From Sclerotinia nivalis (Eukaryota; Ascomycota; Leotiomycetes; Helotiales; Sclerotiniaceae), in assembly GCA_029531795.1 (NCBI GenBank), contig JAPEIS010000013.1:744001-808000 (forward strand): a DNA stretch of 64,000 nucleotides, in the 5' to 3' direction. Positions within the stretch are counted from its first letter, which is position 1. Each line of letters opens with the position of its first letter. The translations under genes and the position numbers were made by a program. The notes under the pieces were generated by a model. It was not told the origin of the DNA, searched no databases, and worked only from the letters and a program-made list of their open reading frames with translations. Shown piece after piece: positions 35,549-47,169 of the stretch.

Positions 35549-38079
35549 ATGAGAGTTCAAATCTGCCATATCATTGGCGCCTTTCTTTTACCTTTGGCCG
35601 TTGGTGCTACAAATTCTTCCTCGGTGGAAGGGCTACTGAGTTCCAATAACGGTAGGTCAATTTGGACAAATTCTAAGAGATGTATTCATGCTAATTATCT
35701 ATCAGTTGATCTTAGTGCTTGGTCCGCAGCTTATACACAAGCTCAAGCTTTCATTGCCAAACTTTCCAATGAAGACAAACTTAGCCTAATCACTGGCAGC
35801 GATGTCAAATCAGCCAATTGGACCTCTCTTGTATTTTTAGATGGAACGCAAGGTCCACAGGGTTACGAGTATGTTACTGGTTGGTCGGAAACATCTGCAC
35901 TTGCGCATTCATGGGACAAAACCATGATGTGGAACCAATTCAAAGGAATTGCCGCCGAATTCTACAACAAAGGTGTACAGGTTACGAATGCTCCAACATC
36001 TCAACCTCTTGGTCGAACTCCTTGGTGTGGCCGTCTTGTCGAAACTATGGGGCAAGATAGTTACCTCAATGGTATTATGTTTGGACTTGGTGTTAAAGCC
36101 TTCTCAGAAACTGGAATGTATGTTCAATCTGCTCCTTCATATCATAGTGCCTGGTGTTCAATTCTACATGGATATTTCATCTCCTCCATCATCTTCACTT
36201 CATTGTAATAAACTGACTCCGCTCGTGCAGCATTCCTGGAGGCAAGCATTTCCTTCTCAATGAGCAAGAAACCAATCGACAATCAGGCAAGAGTGATGTC
36301 GCTCCATACACGTCAAATGCTGACGATAAAACTCTTCATGAGACATACCTCGCACCATTCTATGATGCCGTCAAGAACGGAATGGGTGCTGTCATGTGCG
36401 CCATGTCTCAAGTCAACGGCACACTCTCCTGCGAAAACTCTGATCTTTTGATGCATTATCTAAAGACCGAGATAGGATTCCCAGGACTTGTATACCCTGA
36501 TGTAGGTGGCCAATCAACTGCTTTTGGTTCGGCAAATGGAGGTCTTGACTATGGAAGTTCGAGAATCTGGAGTAACTCCTCTATTACTACTGGTCTCTCT
36601 AACGGCACTCTGTCGCAAGCACGACTTGACGATATGGCCATGCGAAATGTCATCGGATACTACTATGTCAATCTCAACAACGGTAGCCAGCCTTCTTACG
36701 TCACATCTTCAGCATACCGTGATGTTCGGGCCAATCACGGTACTATTGTGAGAGAAAATGGTGCGGCTTCCTTGGTTCTACTCAAAAATACCAATAATGC
36801 TTTACCTCTTTCAAAGCCACTAAGCATGGCCGTCTTTGGTTCACACGCTGGTCCCGTCATGGCTGGACCAAACTACGCGTTTACTGTCGATAACACTGAA
36901 ATGACATATCAGGGACATCTTGCAGGTGGTTCCGGCTCTGGTCAAACTTCTTTCCCTTACCTCATTACTCCTCAACATGCCCTCACCGCTCAAGCCAAAG
37001 AGGATGGCACTATGATACGTTGGATCTTAAACAACACCTATACCAGTACGGTCTCCGGAGGATTTGGCGGTTTCAAGAAGAGAGAGGAAACAGTGGACTT
37101 TGGTGGAAATGGAACTGCTCCGAAGGGGGGTATGAATGGAACCACAGGTTTCGGGGGCGGTGGCGGTGGAGGATTTCCTGGACTCAGCGGTGGAACCGCC
37201 CTGAGTCAAGATATTTCTAGCTATGCTTCTAACGCAGAAGTATGCCTCGTATTCTTAAATGCATTTTCCGGCGAAGGCGCCGATCGCACCGAACTCCGAA
37301 ACACCGACCAAGATTCCCTTGTCACCTCTGTCGCAGCCGAATGTAACAACGCAATCGTCATAATCAACACCGTTGGTGCCCGGCTCGTTGACACCTGGAT
37401 CGAGAATGAAAACGTCACAGCCGTTGTCTATGGCGGACTTCTCGGTCAAGAATCCGGTGATTCCATCGTCGATGTTCTCTACGGAAAAGTCAACCCGTCA
37501 GGCCGTTTATCCCACACCATCGCCAAAAATGAATCAGACTACAATGTGGAAATCTGCACAACCCACGTTTGCAACTTTACTGAGGGTAACTATATTGATT
37601 ACAAATATTTCGACGCGTATAATGTTACACCCAGATTTGAATTTGGATTTGGATTAAGTTATACCAACTTCACCTACTCGAATCTCAAAGTCGAAATTAT
37701 CAATTCCACCGCCCTAGCTTCCACATACCCAACCGGTATCCTAGCCGTAGGAGGAAAAGAAGATCTCTGGACAGACGTCGTGTCCGTCAATGTCACGATT
37801 GCCAATTCTGGCTCGGTAGCAGGAAACGAGATTGCACAATTGTATCTAGAGTTCCCAGCTGAAGCAGATGAGCCAATTAGACAATTGAGAGGTTTTGAAA
37901 AGACGAGCTTGTTGGCGGCTGAAGATTCGGAGACGATAGGGTTTAAGCTTAGGAGAAGGGATTTGAGTGTCTGGGATACGGTGGCGCAGGAGTGGATGGT
38001 GGTTAGGGGGACTTATGTTGTGAATGTTGGGGCGAGTTCGAGGGATTTGAGGGTTGTGGGGAATGTTACTGTGGTTTAG
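35549..38079 (+). CDS. Secreted GH3 beta-glucosidase
   Basis: Expected to release glucose from beta-glucosides such as cellobiose outside the cell. Exons are 35549-35651, 35706-36117 and 36231-38079, with introns of 54 and 113 bp; 787 residues. The first intron is a multiple of three, so the frame stays open if it is not removed. The N-terminus (MRVQICHIIGAFLLPLAVGA) is a signal peptide. Landmarks are FLDGTQGPQGYEYVTGW, PGGKHFLLNEQETNR (rebuilt by the second splice), and LVYPDVGGQ with the likely nucleophile Asp about 262. The C-terminal fibronectin-III-like domain (AQLYLEFPAE...QLRGFEKTSL) is present. A Gly-rich stretch (about 449-495, with KKREE and a run of seven Gly) sits inside the second half and is unusual. 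The true start is the ATG at 35549. Confidence 0.9.
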
Positions 38080-38458
38080 GGTGGGGAGTTAGATTTGTAT
38101 ATATTTATGGGAATTAAAAGTTGTTTGTATATCTGATCCTTTGCAAAAGTCATGTGTACAGGTGATGGAGATGACTCAATACTTTGAATACTTTATTTCT
38201 TTCTTCGTTGTGGAACATTACTTGAGTGTATGTAACCATCAGGCTTGTCATCACATATTAATTACCTTTCCCTTATACCTTTCTGGATAATTAATTCATC
38301 AATGCCACGCATCTGAACTCCAAAACCCAAACATCAAACACGCCCCAGTTAATACTGCATGAATCCCCACGCCAATAATCCCTCTTAGCCTAAACTCGCC
38401 ATTCTTCAAAAGTACCCCCTCATTTCCTGTTCCTTCATCTCATCTCTCACTCGCTTAT

Positions 38459-39058
38459 CTATCTGACAACCTGAAATTCCTCCTCAGCGACCCCTTTTTG
38501 CTTAGAATCTAATTCTTCTTCTTCATAACTCGTCACACGTGCATGATGTGGTCCCTTCTTGAGATCTGCGCGTAAACTTTCGATTTGGGAGGGGCTGCCT
38601 TGGGCTTCGCCTTTTACCTGTGAGGGTGTTGGTTTATGGTTTTGGAGCGGAGGTGGAGTTGGGGAGGGACTAGATGTATGAATGAGACATAACATACCTT
38701 TCCATCACTTGTGTTTCGTACCCAACCGATAACTCCCAGCGCCTTGGCTTTTTTCTGGGTGAAGGAGCGGAAATTTACGCCTGGGGTTTCTGGTTGTTAA
38801 TTGCTTCCTGCGTACTTATAGAAGGATACTGTGGTTTTATATTCTTGATGGATGATCGGATGTGGTTTATGATGGAACTTACCTTGCACTTGACCGCTTA
38901 CTGTAAATGCTATCTGAGCAAAATTTAGTTGTCCAATATAGAAGTAAAAGGCATGGAAGGATTGCAGTGTTGAAAAGGTTCAGAGAGGGGATGTTTGAGG
39001 GTTACCGGGGGAGAGATCCACATACACGTTTGGTTGCCGGTTCAACAGATTGACCCAT
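38459..39058 (-). CDS. Acylphosphatase
   Basis: Small enzyme that hydrolyses carboxyl-phosphate bonds of acyl phosphates. Four exons were needed: 39058-39026, 38913-38883, 38780-38698 and 38617-38459, with introns of 112, 102 and 80 bp. They sum to 306 bp (101 residues), the exact size class of the family. The splices give FTVSGQVQGVNFRSFTQKKA, holding the phosphate-binding loop and catalytic Arg (in NFR), then GWVRNTSDGKVKGEAQG with the conserved Asn. The product has no signal peptide. Only the last exon is visible as an open frame, so this gene is easily missed. It diverges from ESF1. Confidence 0.88.
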
Positions 39059-39392
39059 ACTTTTTGGCGGTTATGTAGTAAGATGTGAAGTCAAATCTAT
39101 CTTGAGTCTGTGTAGGATGAACAGAGGTTATTCATATTTGATAGATTTCTGAATGCATTTCCAACTCATTGTTATAAGATCTGCATGCACAATTCGTCAT
39201 TGTGGCAGCAATGTGGGTTAAAGATGTGGCTGATTGACTAAGCATTTCCAAATAGCCACAAATGGAACATCTCACCGCTTTCCTTTTCCACCGGCAGAAA
39301 CCCGCAATCTCAAGAAAAGTTTCTCAATCCCAAAATCCGATTCTCAAATTCCCAGCTTCTCAATTTCGCATTCCTCATCCACTCACGACACA
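39059..39392. promoter_or_regulatory. Divergent promoter: acylphosphatase / ESF1
   Basis: A 334-bp spacer between opposed start codons. The ESF1 frame stays open upstream to 39234, but the extra 53 codons do not look like the family and the ATG at 39393 is preferred. Confidence 0.4.
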
Positions 39393-41534
39393 ATGCCGAA
39401 ACAAAAAATTCCTAAGGGTGCATCAAAAGATGCATCCTCTACTTCAGAAGTCAATGATCCTCGATTTTCCAATTTCTCTACCGATCCACGTTTTCGACTT
39501 CCTTCCAAGAAACAAACTCGAACGAAGATTGATAAACGATTTTCGCGCATGTTGAAAGATGATGATTTTTCTAATTCGGCAAAGGTTGATCGATATGGAA
39601 GGAAATTGAGTGGTAGTGGGAAGAAGAAGGCGCTTGAGAGATTGTATGTTGATGAGGATGAGGAAGATAAGGAGGATAGTGAGGTTGGCAATGAAATCGA
39701 GGCGGGGGAAGATGTGGAGGTTGAGGATGATGAGGTAGTGGAAAAGGAATTGAGAAAAGCAGCTGCGGCGTATGATCCTGCGAGAGGTGGTGGATTTTCT
39801 TCATCGGAAGATGAGGATGAGGACGAGGATGAAGATGGAGGAGTGGAAATTGAAGAGGAGGCATTCCCTGATATGCAAGCAGAGCAGCAGGCAGTTGAGA
39901 TGGGGGAAGTCTCTTCGAGAATCGCGGTGGTTAATTTAGATTGGGATAATATTCGATCGGTGGATTTAATGGCTGTTTTTCAGAGTTTTGTTAAGCCCGG
40001 AGGAAAGATTCATAAGATTTCTATTTATCAGTCCGAATATGGAAAGGAGAGGATGGAGCGAGAGGAACTGGAGGGTCCACCAAAAGAGATTTTTGCGAAG
40101 AAACAAGGAGGAGAGGATGATGAGGAGGACTCTGAAGATGACGAGGATACTGATGACGAAGAATTGGAGGAGAAAATCAAGAAGGATTTACAAAAGGGAG
40201 ATGAAGGGAACGAATTCGATAGTACGGCACTACGACAATATCAGCTCGAAAGATTAAGGTATTTTTACGCCGTTGTCGTTTGTTCAGACGAGAAAACCGC
40301 AGAGAACATTTACCAGAAATGCGATGGCACAGAGTATTTGAGTTCCGCAAACTTCTTCGATTTACGATTTATCCCCGATGGTACTGATTTCGATGATAAA
40401 CCAAGAGATGAATGTACGGAGGTACCTACAGGATATAAACCTACGGATTTCGTCACAGACGCGCTTCAACATTCTAAAGTCAAACTCACATGGGATATAA
40501 ACCCTGAGGAAGCAAGCAGAAAAGATGCAATCAACCGAGCATTTACCGGTAGTCGTGCAGAAATTGGCGAAAATGATCTACGAGCATACTTAGGAAGTGA
40601 TTCGGAGGATGATGAGGAAGAGGAAGCGGCTGAGGAGGATACCCCCAAATTATCGAAGAAGGAGTTGGAAAGACAGAAACTTCGCGCAGCTCTTGGACTT
40701 GGCGACGAGCCAACGAAGAAGAAGAAAGATAGTGGTCCAGTCGGTGATATGGAGATTACATTTACAGCTGGTCTAACTGGCACCACCAAAGGCAGCGTCT
40801 TCGAAAACGAACCCATACCCAATGAAACCACAGCGGAAGCATATATCCGCAAAGAAAAAGAACGCAAAGCCCGGAGAAGAGAAAAAGCAAAGGCACTTCG
40901 TGAAGGAAAAGATCCAAATGCTTCTGGCGATGAAGAAGAAGACAAAGAAGCCAAGGAAGATCTCGGATTCGACGATCCTTTCTTCGCAACAGATGAAGCC
41001 ACCAAATCTAAAGCAGCCAAATCATTGCGTAAAGAAGAACGCAAGAAGAAACATGAGGCGAAACTTAAGGAAGCGGAAGAAAAAGCTTCGAATCGTGCAG
41101 AGTTGGAATTACTCATGCAGGATAATTCGACGGATAAGGTGGAACATCTGGATCATTTCGATATCGCGGAGATTCAACGAGCGGAGAAAGCAAAAAAGAA
41201 GAAGGGTAAGAAGGGGAAGAAGGCTGAAGAGGTGGAGAGTAAGAGGGGTGGTTTGCAGGAAAATTTCCAAATGGATGTCGGTGATGAGAGATTCGGAGAT
41301 GTGTTTAAGAATCATGAGTATGCTATCGATCCTAGTAATCCAAAGTTTAAAGGAACGGAGGGCATGAAGAAGTTGTTGGAAGAAGGAAGGAGAAAGAGGG
41401 GTGGAGAGGATGATGGCGAGGTTGAAATTAAAACGAAGAATAAGAAGAGGAAGGTTGAGGGGGAGAAAGAGGAGAAGGCGGATCTTAGTAGTTTGGTGGA
41501 AAAGGTTAGGAAGAAGTCGAAGATTGGGAAATAA
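39393..41534 (+). CDS. esf1: Esf1-like pre-rRNA processing factor
   Basis: Nucleolar protein needed for early cleavages of pre-rRNA leading to 18S rRNA, as part of the small-subunit processome. Single exon, 713 residues. The N-terminus has the family's DPRFSNFSTDPRFRLPSKK and KIDKRFSRML. Acidic Glu/Asp runs alternate with the conserved core (RIAVVNLDWDNIRSVDLMA, YYAV-like FYAVVVCSDEKTAENIY, LTWDINPEE). The C-terminal NUC153 motif (DERFGDVFKNHEYAIDPSNP, about 629-648) and a Lys-rich tail follow. An in-frame upstream start adds 53 residues without family resemblance and is rejected. Confidence 0.93.
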   Translation: MPKQKIPKGASKDASSTSEVNDPRFSNFSTDPRFRLPSKKQTRTKIDKRFSRMLKDDDFSNSAKVDRYGRKLSGSGKKKALERLYVDEDEEDKEDSEVGNEIEAGEDVEVEDDEVVEKELRKAAAAYDPARGGGFSSSEDEDEDEDEDGGVEIEEEAFPDMQAEQQAVEMGEVSSRIAVVNLDWDNIRSVDLMAVFQSFVKPGGKIHKISIYQSEYGKERMEREELEGPPKEIFAKKQGGEDDEEDSEDDEDTDDEELEEKIKKDLQKGDEGNEFDSTALRQYQLERLRYFYAVVVCSDEKTAENIYQKCDGTEYLSSANFFDLRFIPDGTDFDDKPRDECTEVPTGYKPTDFVTDALQHSKVKLTWDINPEEASRKDAINRAFTGSRAEIGENDLRAYLGSDSEDDEEEEAAEEDTPKLSKKELERQKLRAALGLGDEPTKKKKDSGPVGDMEITFTAGLTGTTKGSVFENEPIPNETTAEAYIRKEKERKARRREKAKALREGKDPNASGDEEEDKEAKEDLGFDDPFFATDEATKSKAAKSLRKEERKKKHEAKLKEAEEKASNRAELELLMQDNSTDKVEHLDHFDIAEIQRAEKAKKKKGKKGKKAEEVESKRGGLQENFQMDVGDERFGDVFKNHEYAIDPSNPKFKGTEGMKKLLEEGRRKRGGEDDGEVEIKTKNKKRKVEGEKEEKADLSSLVEKVRKKSKIGK

Positions 41535-42253
41535 ATACTAGGTAGCTGTAGATTAAAAAATTTCTTGTAGTAAATAATACCATTAATTCTCTCGGTTATT
41601 GATGTTTAACTGTGCTGTACTTGTACGATTGTACTGGGGATGGATATGATATCATGAGCAACGGTAGGAATGCTGGTAGATTGTGAGAAAGCTACCTAGA
41701 TAAATTAAAGCCAGTAAGAAATCTAAAATCGAAAATCTAAGCGAGTGGCAAGGGGGCTCTGGTTCTGACTTGGGCGTTCGTTCTCGGTCTCGTAAGATTA
41801 CTGAGAAAAATGCTGGGAATGTGGGCGGAATCGCTGGGGTAATAGAGGTAATAGGGTTTGGATTGCTGGAAAGTTTTTTTATTGTGGGCGTGAGGAGGTT
41901 GTGAGATATGCGAGAGAAAATTAGGGGGGAGGGGCTTGGAATGAGCTTTTGATGGATGATGAAGAATGCTGTGGTGGAATTGTAATAGTGGCGGTGCAGG
42001 CTATAGCGGAGATGGTAAAAGAGCGGTATTGGGGTAGATATGGTCAGAGATGAATTCTGCTGTTGCCCTATAATCTTTGATTAGAAGAATGATATTTCTT
42101 GTTTTGTGGTTATATTAAAAAAAATTGTTCTGTTTGTTTCGACAACCTCTTTGGATATCTATTCCTCCTCCACCTTTACCTAGTTGCACTTGCACGTTAA
42201 GGGAGCTATTTCATTCGCGCGGGCATGTACACTATTCTTTCGGATATCCAAAT
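41535..42253. other. Spacer downstream of ESF1
   Basis: No gene was recognised. The strand is G-rich at 41.75-41.95 kb. Confidence 0.45.
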
Positions 42254-42810
42254 TTATAAGTAACTAGCTGGTCTCGAAGTCCTTTGTTCGTCTTTCTGTC
42301 CACATGTACACTCAGAGGCCACGAAAGAACATTTCTGAATCAAATCACCGGCTTTCCTATCTCGTAACGTAAACCATAAATAGCATATGTCCTTTCCAGC
42401 CTTCATGACGGTTTTGTACTCAGACGTCTCCTTGTAAAGCGTCTGTAGCACCTACCAGTGACCTAATCAAGCTTTGTATTGGAGGAGAAGGGTACCTGGA
42501 AATAACCCCGTGTCCATTTTCCCCATGCCTCTATTTCCTCCTTTTTTGAGGGTGTCTTATTGACAGTGGGATATCCATTCTTATTTTCTTTCAACTCGAC
42601 CAATACCGTGCCGAAAATCAACGAAGGAGCGGATAGAAGAGCCGGTACAATGCATGCTTTTTGCCACTTGCACGACGATTTAATCTTAGGGTTGTTAGTC
42701 TTCGTGAATTGGATGCAGTTGCCTGCGAGGATCCATATTCGACAATTCGAATATACCCCCAATTGGAAGAGCCAGGTATGGATGTGCAGTAGATCGGTCA
42801 CTATTCTCAC
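42254..42810 (-). CDS. Hypothetical protein, two exons
   Basis: Two open segments, 42810-42496 and 42451-42254, join in frame across a 44-bp intron with GTACCC donor and GGTAG acceptor. This gives about 170 residues. The join yields FQVLQTLYKETSEYKTV. A hydrophobic stretch (VPALLSAPSLIFGTVLVEL) lies in the first exon, and the second has a Cys pair (ECTCGQK). I do not recognise a family, the intron is short and the start is uncertain. Confidence 0.35.
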
Positions 42811-43546
42811 TTCTTAGATTACAGCCTAAATCTAATTCAGCGAATCTGGTTCTTTGTTGATAGAAACAGCAGACTACCTACTGAAAAATTATCTCCACTT
42901 GAACTTCGAGATCGGCAGTTTTTACACGCTGATTCTCAGTTCCACTCACGGGGCTGCTCGTGTGTCAGATTTTCATGGCACTTTCGAATAGTGTGAAAGA
43001 GGTAGGTCGAGATACATGCGTCCCGATAGTATACTGCAAAGAGGAATAGGATAGGAACTGATCAGATTATATTGTATAAACTTCGAATAGTAGAATTAAT
43101 GTGATTAACAATGGGTTGGGGTTGTATATAATGGGTATACAAAAAGATTAATGAAAAACGATTGATTATTATAGAAGGGAAGGCGAAGCCTTCTTTTTAT
43201 ATTTAATTATGAAGGATTATATGATCCAATGCCTATGAACTAGTTATGTATGTGGCCCTAGTAATCCAACTTTCTCACAATAGTAGTAAAGCATTTTCTG
43301 CATTTCTGGTCTAAACAAATTCTATATCCAATTTAATGTGGCCCCTTTCTTCTGAGAACCCATCAATACATCTACAATGAAAAAAGAACAACAAATATAA
43401 TACACACATCTCTAAGTACAAGATGCCAGCTTTTCTTTCCCTTCCAAACCTCTTACAATCTCCTATCCATCATTCCCATATCTCATAAAGACATCTCAAT
43501 ATAAATATTCCAATTCATCATCAAAACCACAACCACAACCACCAAA
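42811..43546. other. AT-rich spacer
   Basis: Spacer between two minus-strand genes, AT-rich at 43.05-43.4 kb. No gene was recognised. Confidence 0.45.
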
Positions 43547-44497
43547 CTAACCAGTCGTACTCGGCGCCACAACAACCGTACTAGTCTGCGATCCCTGCAA
43601 CGTAACAACCACCGTACTCGTCGGCGCCGTCAGCGTCAACGGCGCCACACTCGAAATGGGCAATGTGGACGAAACCGAACTCGGGGTCGAAACACCAGCA
43701 GCCGTGGTCGAATTTCCAGCTGCCGCCGAAGAATCCGTAGTACAAGCGCCTTCGGGACAATACCCATGGTTACATGTAAAACTGCAGAGACCAGTATAAT
43801 CTGCATTTTCCCCGGGGAGTGGAAATCCAGGTGTGTTGGTGATAGGAGGTGCGGGGACGGCGGTGGCGGAAAATTGCAGACAGGTGCAGGGAGAGGGACA
43901 ATAGCCGAAGTTGCAGGAAAAGTTGCAGAGGCCGAGATAATTTCCTGGCCCGGTACCATTTACGCATGTTTGTCCCACGGGAGAAGTCGCTGATGATGCG
44001 GCAGATGAAGTACTTGTCCCTGTTGTAGATTCGGATGTTGAGGGACTGGGGGTTGAGGGGCTGGAGGAGGTTGATGATTTGGATCCGCTGAGTCCTACGC
44101 CTAGACCTACAGCTAATCCAATGATCGCGATAAGTAACAGTAGCATCAACAACCAAAACGTTCTTTTCCTCAATCCACATATTCGTTTTTCTTTGACGCT
44201 TTCGGGAGGAGGTGAATCTTCAACAGGTAAGGTATTGTTATGGCTTATTTTATATTCATTTATGAGATGGAAAGCCGGAGGGGGCGATTCCGGGCCTGGC
44301 GGAACATTGAAACCAGGTTCACTGACGTTCAAGGTGCCGCCATAGGCAACTCCGGCGGAATAGGGCTGGAATTTGAGATCTTTGCTCATAGGTGATTCTT
44401 CTGGATCGGGAGTTTGAAGACCATCGTCGGGGACGACTTGGAGACCTTCGTGGTCCTCTTGGGGGCGCACGGTTGGACTGCTTGGACTATATGACAT
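43547..44497 (-). CDS. Single-pass membrane protein with two Cys-rich repeats
   Basis: Single exon, 316 residues. The N-terminal 110 residues are Pro-rich, charged and probably cytosolic. A basic stop (KRICGLRKR) precedes one membrane segment at about 114-136 (FWLLMLLLLIAIIGLAVGLG). Then comes a Ser/Thr-rich stalk and two similar Cys modules: YLGLCNFSCNFGYCPSPCTC (187-206) and YTGLCSFTCNHGYCPEGACT (234-253). The end is Ser/Thr/Val-rich. The same Cys module is known as an accessory tail in fungal cell-wall hydrolases such as GH71 enzymes. I infer a plasma-membrane protein whose outer part contacts the wall. No enzyme domain is present. Confidence 0.75.
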   Translation of the reverse strand: MSYSPSSPTVRPQEDHEGLQVVPDDGLQTPDPEESPMSKDLKFQPYSAGVAYGGTLNVSEPGFNVPPGPESPPPAFHLINEYKISHNNTLPVEDSPPPESVKEKRICGLRKRTFWLLMLLLLIAIIGLAVGLGVGLSGSKSSTSSSPSTPSPSTSESTTGTSTSSAASSATSPVGQTCVNGTGPGNYLGLCNFSCNFGYCPSPCTCLQFSATAVPAPPITNTPGFPLPGENADYTGLCSFTCNHGYCPEGACTTDSSAAAGNSTTAAGVSTPSSVSSTLPISSVAPLTLTAPTSTVVVTLQGSQTSTVVVAPSTTG

Positions 44498-45248
44498 TTT
44501 CGCGGTTGAGACGACGAGGATGTCTTAGATTTGCATTGGTAACTATGAGAAAAATCTGGGTAGTTCATGCGTGTGAGGAAACTATCATATTGTTGAAAGA
44601 AGTGGTAGTGTTCCGCAAAGGGGCTAGTTTTTCGCTACGGATATCTTTGTTCTTTCATCGAGAATATTTTAGTTTAATGTATTTTTCTACTCTACAGTAC
44701 TGCCGATAGGAAAATTGTAGTCTAATAGAAATAATTCCTACAGCCAATGACTCGTGATGTGCTGAGATATCTTCTCGAGAAACCTTGTTCTCACCACGTG
44801 GGACGCTCCGAACAGACTTTTGCTTTGTCTTTGCCGAGAACAAAGGTCTGTTGGTATATACACATGGCACGAAGATTTAGCGGAGAATTTCTCATGACAT
44901 GAACAAAGACATTGAGATTGGAAGTGGTGAGCATCGAGTAATCGAACAATGAAAGAACTTGTGCCTTGCGTTCTAGAAAGTTGCCAAAAAAAACTTCTCG
45001 TTGGTAATGATTTCTCATTTGTCAATTGGCTCACTGAAGCCATTGGTGCTAGAAATATCACAGAAAGTGGTGCAGCAGATTTAAATCAATAATGGCGAAG
45101 ATTACCACCGGATTGAATGGCGCATATCGAATGCGACCAAATTTCGAATTATATTCAAGCAAGGCAAACTCCTATTGAGTCTTCCCAAACACTTAGTACC
45201 ATATCCGACCCTCCGAGGTTCTCCCTAAGCTCGATCGCACATCTCGTC
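44498..45248. other. Spacer
   Basis: Upstream region of the membrane protein gene. No gene was recognised. Confidence 0.4.
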
Positions 45249-45977
45249 CTACGCTGCAGCGGAGGCATTGTCTCTAATCCTTCTCTCCTTTTCAATGAGT
45301 GCTATGGCTCCTAAAACAACTGTAACTTCCCACCTCTCACCCCACCCATGCGATCTCCCACTATCCAACAATCCGACCTTTGCTACCTTATCCAGATTCA
45401 TGCTACCTGGGTAGGTCCAAGCCGCCAGCACCTCCCCATTAGACACCCTCACAAGTTTGGATCCCCTGCTCCTGCCACCTAAGCCTGCGACTGCTTCTCC
45501 GGAGCTTCTTTTCCATTGAAACTCTTCTTGGCGACCATTATCAAATGTGTAGGTAAAGTCCCAGACTGGCGAAAGAAGCCCCGATGACTGTAGAGTTGAT
45601 GACGTGTTGCCCACCACGATATCGGTTTTGGAGGAAGAGTCATGGAAATTGACAGTTCCAATTACAGCGGCGGGGGATGATACGATAATTGAAGGCTCGC
45701 CTGAGAGATTCGATGTGGCAATTATCATGAAGGGTGTTGTTATGTGGTGCTCCGAGAGAACCAGTTTTGTCAAGCCATCTCGGTAGACTCCGAATATCGA
45801 GGGGAAGAGGTATGGTTTTCCACCAACGATAAAAGACAATTGCTGTTGCGAATGGAATCTTTGTGCAGCAGATGAACCTGAGGTTGAGGGTGTTTGACTT
45901 TCAGCATATGAACTGCTGAATGATTGGCTCTTTGTCTTCGATGAGCTCGAAGTGTCGTATGGAGAGTTGGTGCCCAT
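45249..45977 (-). CDS. Conserved-looking hypothetical protein, possible tubby/LURP-one-like fold
   Basis: Single exon, 242 residues, with an ATG in good context. The first 45 residues are Ser-rich and low-complexity. The rest looks like a beta-rich globular domain: PVWDFTYTFDNGRQEEFQWKR, then a KLVRVSNGEVLAAWTYP strand pair, then a closing helix (WGERWEVTVVLGAIALIEKE). This succession of strands and one final hydrophobic helix resembles the tubby C2 / LURP-one fold family seen in many fungal proteins. That resemblance is by pattern only. No signal peptide is present. Confidence 0.65.
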   Translation of the reverse strand: MGTNSPYDTSSSSKTKSQSFSSSYAESQTPSTSGSSAAQRFHSQQQLSFIVGGKPYLFPSIFGVYRDGLTKLVLSEHHITTPFMIIATSNLSGEPSIIVSSPAAVIGTVNFHDSSSKTDIVVGNTSSTLQSSGLLSPVWDFTYTFDNGRQEEFQWKRSSGEAVAGLGGRSRGSKLVRVSNGEVLAAWTYPGSMNLDKVAKVGLLDSGRSHGWGERWEVTVVLGAIALIEKERRIRDNASAAA

Positions 45978-47169
45978 GGTGACGTAGTTGAGATACCAAA
46001 AGCGGTAGAGGATGTCAAAGTCTATTTGACTTGTGTTGTACTCTGCAAGAACAATTCATGATAGAAAATGGGGATAAGGTTGTGGTCGATCGGTCCGATC
46101 AATCAATATGGAAAGGAACCAATAACCAAATAATCTTGATTCACTGAGGAAACTTCATTGATATATGTCCATTATCAAAATGAAATATATTCAGACCAAC
46201 AGTATTTGGCAATCATTGTAGATCACATCATTTTTGATCGGACCAATCTTTACGTGAAGAATTTCATACTGGAAGAGCAGTATTGTCAACCCTAAGCCAA
46301 CATGTTTACCTAGCCACAACAGGCACTACCACAACTATTTAATCCTCAGATCTACAATTTCTATCAGTACTGACAAAGAAGCTGATTATTGAGGTGAATA
46401 CCTCCATCGAAGAATATTAATGGGTAGAAGGAGATTGAGAGCCAAGTCTGAGATTCAATAATTCTAAAGCCGGTGTGGGCTGGCAAGATTCCCTGTGTAA
46501 CCTATCAAGCTTCTTTGTGATGTATTCTGACACATGGAATTAGTATAATGACTACTATTTTACAGAAAGGTCAAGCAGGCTCAGAAGATATATCATCAAT
46601 CTCAAACTACCATTATCATATATATTAGACAATCTAACATACCAAATTTGTTACAATCACATGATAACTGAAACCACAATGGAAGGTTTGTTTGTCCAGA
46701 CAGGTGGATGAGTAGCCACGAGAAACCATCCGATCGACAAATCTGGATTGGAACATTGGTGAGAGGTATGAATGAGGCTTAAATTCTGGAGGATCACTGG
46801 ATTATTGAATCCACTTTACCTTACATCGCCTGGCAGGATTTGGATCAGGGTATTAGATGCTATCTTGAGGCCTATCAAAAGTCTAAGCGAGTAAGATCAC
46901 TGTGGTGTAGCTATTGAATTATCATGACAAAGTCTCACAATCACATTAAATAAAACCCTGATTCAGGTATGCCAATGACTGAATTTAAAGGAAAGATAAA
47001 TAATAGCTAATTGGTAGCGAAATGAAGAGAATGTGGATTGAGTCATGAATATCATCCCGAAATAACTGATTGTGGTAATGTGTGAGAGAAAAGTGATAGC
47101 CTTTTTTCCGAGCAGGAGTCCTGAAAATCAACATAAGAAAAATTCCTCCTCCTCATCATTGACTAAGAG
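45978..47169. other. AT-rich spacer
   Basis: About 1.2 kb without a plausible gene. Frames are short and no motif was recognised. Confidence 0.45.

Noticed and set aside
39234..39392. N-terminal extension of Esf1
   Set aside because: The extra 53 residues do not resemble the family, and the next ATG gives the standard start.
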